DNA from: DASXYU01 sp036502295
Lineage (GTDB): Bacteria; Actinomycetota; Actinomycetes; Mycobacteriales; Jatrophihabitantaceae
Reading direction: 5' to 3'
NCBI GenBank assembly: GCA_036502295.1
Contig: DASXYU010000051.1
Coordinates: forward strand, 1 to 24,869
Length of the DNA stretch: 24,869 bases
Each line of letters starts with the position of its first letter. Position 1 is the stretch's first letter. This document shows positions 20,754 to 24,869 of this stretch, one piece after another. Under the pieces are notes generated by a model. That model was given only the letters and a program-made list of their open reading frames with translations. It ran no database searches and had not been told where the DNA came from. A program made the translations under genes and the position numbers.

Positions 20754-21719
20754 TCAGGGAGCGAGGACGACCTGGCCCGCGTAGGCAAGACCGGAACCGT
20801 AGCCGAGGAGCAGGACGGGCTCCCCGGAGGGGATCTCGCCGCGCTCGAGCATCCGCGACATCGCCAGCGGGATCGACGCCGCTGAGGTGTTGCCGCTGGT
20901 GACGATGTCCTCCGCGACTCGAAGGCCGGGTACCGCGAGCTTCTTCGCGATCGACTCGATGATCCGCAGGTTCGCCTGGTGCGGCACGAAGGCCGCGAGG
21001 TCGTCGGCGGCGATGCCCGCGCGATCCAGCGCCGCCTTGGCGATCTTCGGCATGCTGCCGGTGGCCCACCGGTAGACGGCCTGACCCTCCTGGCGGAACG
21101 TCCGGGTGAGCGGGTCGATCACGACGGTGTCCATCTGGTTGCCGGCGGTACCGAGGACGGCCGGGGCGATGCCGATCTCATCGGAGGCGCCGATGACCGC
21201 GGCGCCTGCACCGTCGCCGAGGATGATGCAGGTGCTGCGATCGTTCATGTCCAGCCAGCCGGAGAACCGCTCGGAGGCGACCACGAGAACCTTGCGGGCC
21301 TGCCCGGCGCGGATCGCGGCAAGGGCCATGCTCACGGAGTAGACGAATCCCGAGCATCCCGAACTGATGTCGAAAGCTCCCGGCGCGTCGATGCCGAGGC
21401 GGTAGGCGAGATTCGGCGCGGCAGCGGGAACGGGCGTCGGCATGGTGCAGGTCGCGACAAGGACGAGGTCGATCTCGCTCGCGGCGACGCCGCTGTTGGC
21501 GAGCGCCTTCGAGCCGGCCGCCTCGGCCATGTCGATGACGGTCTCGTCCTCATCGGCCCAGTGCCGTTCGGCGATGCCGACCCGCGACTTGATCCACTCG
21601 TCGTCGGTGTCGACGCCCCGTGCGATGAGGTCGGCATTGCTGATGACATTCGCCGGGCGGTAGTGCCCCATGCCGAGGATGCGTGCACCGGGCGCGCCGG
21701 GCGCAACAGTGAGGCTCAT
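20754..21719 (-). CDS. fabH: Beta-ketoacyl-ACP synthase III
   Basis: The 321-residue enzyme has the KAS III triad C122 (DISSGCSGFVYS), H247 (FVPHQANLRI) and N277 (TSGNTSAASIPLA), and ends with LLLGYGSGLAYAGQVVL. It starts fatty-acid synthesis by condensing an acyl-CoA primer with malonyl-ACP; in actinomycetes branched primers are common, but primer preference is not shown here. ATG 21719 gives MSLTVAPGAPGARILGMGHY. A GTG at 21731 overlaps the fabD stop as GTGA and would add four residues; it is an equally sensible coupled start. Position between fabD and acpP matches the Streptomyces fab cluster. Confidence 0.95.
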   Translation of the reverse strand: MSLTVAPGAPGARILGMGHYRPANVISNADLIARGVDTDDEWIKSRVGIAERHWADEDETVIDMAEAAGSKALANSGVAASEIDLVLVATCTMPTPVPAAAPNLAYRLGIDAPGAFDISSGCSGFVYSVSMALAAIRAGQARKVLVVASERFSGWLDMNDRSTCIILGDGAGAAVIGASDEIGIAPAVLGTAGNQMDTVVIDPLTRTFRQEGQAVYRWATGSMPKIAKAALDRAGIAADDLAAFVPHQANLRIIESIAKKLAVPGLRVAEDIVTSGNTSAASIPLAMSRMLERGEIPSGEPVLLLGYGSGLAYAGQVVLAP

Positions 21720-21727
21720 GCGCGCAC

Positions 21728-22894
21728 TCACGCCAGCTGGTCGATGCGGGCGACGGGGAGGCCGGCGGGGACGATGTCCCCGTCGTGGCGCAGCCATTCG
21801 GCGAGCACGCCGGCCGACGGGGCGACGATCTCGTGCTCGTCGCGGTTCGTGGCGATGGTGCCGAGGCGGGTGCCGCGCGCCACGTCCGTTCCCTCGTCCA
21901 TGCCCGTGGCACGGGTGAAGACGCCCTTCGCCGGCGTAACGACGACACGGAACTCCGGGGTGTGTTCGCCCTGCCCGTGCTGGGGTGTCGAGTCGATGAG
22001 TGTGCGCGCAGCGGCGAGGTCGGCGGGGGACTTCACGGCGAGGATCTCGATACCGGGCAGCTCGCGCTTGGCGATGCCGGCGAGCGTCCCGGCGGGGGCG
22101 AGTTCGATCGCGGCGGTGACGCCGAGGTCACGGCAGGTCGCCATGCAGAGGTCCCAGCGCACCGCGAGCGTGACCTGCCGGACGAGGCGCGCGATGAGGT
22201 CGGAGCCGGTGGAGACCGAGGCACCGTCAGCGTTGGAGAGCAGGATCGGGCGCGGATCACCCACCGTGAGGCTGGCGGCGTAGGCCGCCAGAATCGCTTC
22301 GGCCGGCGCCATGTAGGACGTGTGGAAGGCACCCGCAACGGAGAGCGGCCGCACTCGGCTGCCTGCGGGCGGGTTCGCGGCGAAGGCATCCAGCGCGGCG
22401 ACCGGACCGGCGGCGACGATCTGCCCGGCACCGTTGCGGTTGGCGGGCGTGAGCCCGGCGGCGAGGATCGCGGCCACGACCTCGTCGGCGTCACCACCGA
22501 TGACGGCGGACATGCCGGTGGGTTCACGTGCGCAGGCGGCGGCCATCTCGGCGCCGCGGCGACCGGCGAGCGCCACCGCTTCGGGTCCGGTGAGGGCACC
22601 GGCGACAGCGGCCGCGGTGAGTTCGCCCACAGAGTGGCCGGCGACGACGCGATCGAAGTCACCGTCCAGACCGAGCTGGTCGGCGACCAGCACGCCGAGG
22701 GCGACGATGAGCGGCTGGGTGACGGCGGTGTCCTTGATCTCCTCGGCGTCCGCGGTGGTGCCGAGGCGGAGCAGGTCGAGCCCGAGGGCCTCGGAGAATT
22801 CGTCGATCTGATCGGCGACTCCGGGCAGGTCGAGCCAGGGGGAGAACATGCCGGGGGACTGTGCACCCTGCCCGGGCGCGAGGACGGCGATCAC
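21728..22894 (-). CDS. fabD: Malonyl-CoA:ACP transacylase with C-terminal biotinyl/lipoyl-like domain
   Basis: The first 300 residues are a normal FabD: LAPGQGAQSPGMF (5-17), nucleophile S88 in VAGHSVGELTAAA, R113 in GRRGAEMAA and catalytic H191 in GAFHTSYM. They transfer malonyl from CoA to ACP. The protein is 388 residues against about 310-320 usual. After a linker (about 296-315), residues 316-386 read like a biotinyl/lipoyl carrier fold, with ATNRDEHEIVAPSAGVLAEW (348-367) in place of the EAMKMEHEI.AP hairpin. The acceptor Lys position is R351, so the domain cannot be biotinylated or lipoylated there. GTG 22894 is taken as start because it gives the family N-terminus; an in-frame GTG at 22963 would add an atypical 23-residue leader. 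Confidence 0.92.
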   Translation of the reverse strand: MIAVLAPGQGAQSPGMFSPWLDLPGVADQIDEFSEALGLDLLRLGTTADAEEIKDTAVTQPLIVALGVLVADQLGLDGDFDRVVAGHSVGELTAAAVAGALTGPEAVALAGRRGAEMAAACAREPTGMSAVIGGDADEVVAAILAAGLTPANRNGAGQIVAAGPVAALDAFAANPPAGSRVRPLSVAGAFHTSYMAPAEAILAAYAASLTVGDPRPILLSNADGASVSTGSDLIARLVRQVTLAVRWDLCMATCRDLGVTAAIELAPAGTLAGIAKRELPGIEILAVKSPADLAAARTLIDSTPQHGQGEHTPEFRVVVTPAKGVFTRATGMDEGTDVARGTRLGTIATNRDEHEIVAPSAGVLAEWLRHDGDIVPAGLPVARIDQLA

Positions 22895-22971
22895 GTGTAC
22901 TGACAATTCCCTGTCGGGTCGGGGGCTGGCGAGCGCGACGCGCACAGTCTTAGCGCGCATCACTTGGAGGA

Positions 22972-22977
22972 ATCCTA
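22972..22977 (-). promoter_or_regulatory. Candidate -10 element (TAGGAT) of the fabD operon
   Basis: TAGGAT on the minus strand would start transcription near 22965, giving a leader of about 70 bases before GTG 22894. It lies in the 122-base gap after fasR, the expected site for a FasR-activated promoter. Two GGAGG-type direct repeats on the plus strand (22966-22970 and 22981-22985) flank it and could be part of an operator. Confidence 0.4.
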
Positions 22978-23016
22978 CAAAGGAGGTCCGCTGTTGACGC
23001 AGGGTATAGGCGTGTC

Positions 23017-24195
23017 TTAAGAGGAAGCGTCCAGACGCCCCACAGTAAGGGCGATCTGCAAGGTGAAGGCGCCACGGGGGTTCGTGGGGGATTCACCGCA
23101 GATCTCACCGACCCGCTTAAGGCGGTAGCGGACCGTGTTGGTGTGCACGAACAGCGCCCTGGCGGTGGACTCCAGCGCGCCGCCGTTGGCGAGGAAGGTC
23201 GACACGGTCTCAAGCAGCACGTCGCCCGCCTTCGCCAGCGGAAGGTAGATCGTCTCGATGAGTTGTTCGCGGGCGTCGAGATCGCCGGCGAGCGTCCGCT
23301 CCGGCAGTAGCGAATCGCTGCTCACCGGCCGGGGCGCCCCGGGCCATCCGTCCACCGCGCGCAGTCCGCTCAGCGCCGCCTGCGTGACGATGTTCGACGC
23401 ACTCACGTCCTCAGCCCGAGGGCCGACGACGACCGGGCCGTCACCGAAATGGGTGAGCATGTCAGTGGCAGCCCGCATCGGGTCATCGATGTTGCCCAGG
23501 ACGATGACGAGACGGTCTCCCTGTACGCCCGCGAGGGCGTCAAAGCTGAGGCGCCGCGCCCCCCGATGGATCTCGGCGCGCAGTTCGTCGCGCGTGCGGT
23601 CGTCGAGATCCGTTGCCGGCGCGGTACCGACGACGGCGGTGACCGGGCCGGTGGAGCGCCACCCCAGCGCGGTGAGCTGGCTCAGCGGGTCATCGCCGAT
23701 CGGTGTGCCGCCGAGGAGGCCGTCGATGACGAGAGCCTCCAGGCGCGTATCCCATGCGCCACGGCTCTCGGCGGCACCGGCATAGACGCGGGCTGCGGCG
23801 AAGGCGATCTCGCGGCTGAACCGAAGCAGTTCCTCACGGACCGCGGTCCGGTCGTCCTCGGTCGCCAGCGGCGGCACCTGCTCCTCGACGACGTTGATCG
23901 TCTGGCGGATGAGCTCGACGGTCTGCTGCAGCGTCACGGAGCGGGCCATCGTCCTCGGCGCGGCGGCGAAGACGTTGTTGGTGAGTCGGAGTACGTCGCC
24001 GGGCACAGTGCTGGGCTGCCGCAGCCACCCCACGTAGCTGGCGATGCCGGACTGCACGAGCAGCGTCACCCAGGAGCGCTGGTCGGCGGGCAGCGCGCGG
24101 AACCAGGACAGCTGGTCGTCCATACGGGCGATGCTCTGCGTGGCGAGGCGACCGCTGGCCTGCTCGATACGCCTGATCGTCTCGTCGCGACTCAC
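23017..24195 (-). CDS. fasR: FasR-type PucR-family transcriptional activator of fatty-acid synthesis
   Basis: The 392-residue regulator has an N-terminal helical domain, a central GGDEF-like ligand region (about 145-270) and a C-terminal PucR helix-turn-helix around FLANGGALESTARALFVHTN followed by TVRYRLKRVGEICG (about 335-368). That C-terminal block is the signature of the PucR/CdaR group. In Streptomyces coelicolor the homologue directly upstream of fabD, FasR, activates the fabD-fabH-acpP-fabF operon. The same position and orientation here make the assignment strong. The GTG start is 8 bases after the PPOX gene, with no ribosome site, so it is probably read from the same message. The 122-base gap before fabD contains a possible separate promoter. 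Confidence 0.88.
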   Translation of the reverse strand: MSRDETIRRIEQASGRLATQSIARMDDQLSWFRALPADQRSWVTLLVQSGIASYVGWLRQPSTVPGDVLRLTNNVFAAAPRTMARSVTLQQTVELIRQTINVVEEQVPPLATEDDRTAVREELLRFSREIAFAAARVYAGAAESRGAWDTRLEALVIDGLLGGTPIGDDPLSQLTALGWRSTGPVTAVVGTAPATDLDDRTRDELRAEIHRGARRLSFDALAGVQGDRLVIVLGNIDDPMRAATDMLTHFGDGPVVVGPRAEDVSASNIVTQAALSGLRAVDGWPGAPRPVSSDSLLPERTLAGDLDAREQLIETIYLPLAKAGDVLLETVSTFLANGGALESTARALFVHTNTVRYRLKRVGEICGESPTNPRGAFTLQIALTVGRLDASS

Positions 24196-24203
24196 CGGGC
24201 TGC

Positions 24204-24836
24204 TCAGCCGTAGATCGAGTCGATGTAGGACGGACCGTAATACGTGTCGAGTTCGTCGAGGGACTGCTCGGGGCGTTCGAGGGCCTGGCAGATCACTGAG
24301 CGGCGCGGCACGGCATCAGGGCTCCACGACTCCGGTCGCCACGTTCCCGAGCGGAGGAACGCCTTGGAGCAGTGATAGAACACCTCCTCGATGCTCACCT
24401 CGAGCGCGAGCGTCGGCTGGTGCTTCTTGACCTGAAGCTCGGCGAGGTAGGGCGCGCCCCGGACGATGGTCGCCGTGCCGTTGATCCGCAGCGTGTCGCC
24501 GCGGCCCGGTATGACGAAGATCAACCCGACGTGCGGGTTGCGCAGGATGTTGTGAAAGCCGTCCGCCCGCCGGTTGCCGGGGCGCTCCGGGACGGCGATG
24601 GTCGTCTCGTCCAGGACGATCGCCAGCGCGCCCGCGGGGTCGCCCTTGGGGGAGACGTCGAGGTTGCCGTCCTCATCGGAGGTCGCGACGAAGCAGAGCG
24701 GCGAACCGGCGACCCACGCCCTGTCGAGCTCGTGCAGCGAGGTCCGTACCTTGTCGCGAGCAGCTGTCGCGGGCTCGCCGATAAGCGTCTCGAGCTCGTC
24801 TGCTGTGGTGATCGGAGTTCCGCCGAATGTGCGCAC
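24204..24836 (-). CDS. Pyridoxamine 5'-phosphate oxidase-family (PPOX) flavin/F420-type protein
   Basis: The 210-residue protein has the split-barrel features of a PPOX subfamily: ADELETLIGEP near the start, SPLCFVATSDEDGNLDVSPK, GDPAG, a VPERPGNRRADGFHNILRNP segment and VGLIFVIPGRGDTLRINGTA. This resembles the MSMEG_1061/DR2398-type group of presumed FMN-binding proteins of unknown substrate; the true PdxH active site is not evident. An open TTG start at 24863 exists, but GTG 24836 is chosen because TAGGAT lies 7 bases upstream and the family begins at this point. It is the first gene of a unit with fasR. A link to lipid metabolism is unsupported beyond position. Confidence 0.82.
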   Translation of the reverse strand: MRTFGGTPITTADELETLIGEPATAARDKVRTSLHELDRAWVAGSPLCFVATSDEDGNLDVSPKGDPAGALAIVLDETTIAVPERPGNRRADGFHNILRNPHVGLIFVIPGRGDTLRINGTATIVRGAPYLAELQVKKHQPTLALEVSIEEVFYHCSKAFLRSGTWRPESWSPDAVPRRSVICQALERPEQSLDELDTYYGPSYIDSIYG

Positions 24837-24843
24837 GTCTCCG

Positions 24844-24849
24844 ATCCTA
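24844..24849 (-). promoter_or_regulatory. -10 element (TAGGAT) for leaderless PPOX-fasR mRNA
   Basis: TAGGAT on the minus strand is 7 bases before GTG 24836. It is the same hexamer as the one proposed for the fabD operon. Upstream sequence is cut by the window edge, so a -35 cannot be judged. Confidence 0.5.
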
Positions 24850-24869
24850 GGTTCGGAGAGCAAGCGCAG

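Noticed and set aside
20979..22903. Two long plus-strand frames opposite fabH and fabD
   Set aside because: Antisense shadows with Gly/Arg/Asp-rich composition; both genes beneath are complete.
22997..23008. GGGTAT on the plus strand near the fabD upstream gap as a SigF promoter
   Set aside because: No GTTT-type -35 at the right distance, and it would point into fasR antisense.
1..24869. tRNA, rRNA, CRISPR array, transposase or prophage genes
   Set aside because: None was recognised on either strand; the only repeats are the three short elements listed.

Overview
This 24.9 kb window is high-GC, gene-dense bacterial DNA from an actinomycete. Lineage markers include a WhiB regulator, a PdtaS-type histidine kinase, SigE-family ECF sigma factors, a SigF/RsbW pair, nickel superoxide dismutase with its SodX peptidase, a DUF3145 protein and a PucR-type FasR next to a discrete (type II) fatty-acid synthase cluster. 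A Frankiales/Jatrophihabitans-like or Streptomyces-like relative fits better than a mycobacterium, because of nickel SOD and the fabD-fabH-acpP-fabF order, but the genus cannot be fixed from the sequence alone. No tRNA, rRNA, CRISPR, transposase or phage gene was seen, and no gene-free stretch exceeds 300 bases.

Left part (1-6.2 kb) is a signalling block. An ECF sigma factor with a truncated membrane partner runs off the left edge. Then come pdtaS, a convergent whiB (WhiB1-like), a lipid kinase, a small membrane protein, and an operon of histidine phosphatase, rsbW and sigF joined by 4-base overlaps. From memory, the order of PdtaS, WhiB1, lipid kinase, membrane protein and phosphatase mirrors the Rv3220c-Rv3219-Rv3218-Rv3217c-Rv3214 region of Mycobacterium tuberculosis, with sigF/rsbW placed inside it here. 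A CRP-like operator lies upstream of whiB.

Middle part (6.2-17.1 kb) holds single-gene transcription units: divergent sodN/sodX, a malic enzyme, a CPA1-type cation/proton antiporter, a membrane acyltransferase, an LCP cell-wall ligase, an APC-superfamily permease, an AlkB-like dioxygenase behind a LexA-box-like site, a second ECF sigma factor with a one-TM partner, and a LysE/RhtB exporter.

Right part (17.2-24.9 kb) is the fatty-acid synthesis locus, read on the minus strand: flavin-type PPOX protein, fasR, fabD, fabH, acpP, fabF and a carboxyltransferase (accD), facing a DUF3145 gene across a long inverted repeat. Together these genes would make malonyl-CoA, load it on ACP, start and elongate fatty acids, and control the set. 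FabD carries a C-terminal biotinyl/lipoyl-like domain in which the modifiable lysine position is arginine, the most unusual protein feature in the window.

At the sequence level, nine starts are preceded by TAnnnT hexamers exactly 6 or 7 bases upstream, without a clear Shine-Dalgarno. This marks them as probable leaderless transcripts. Two divergent gene pairs share the same back-to-back geometry of these hexamers.
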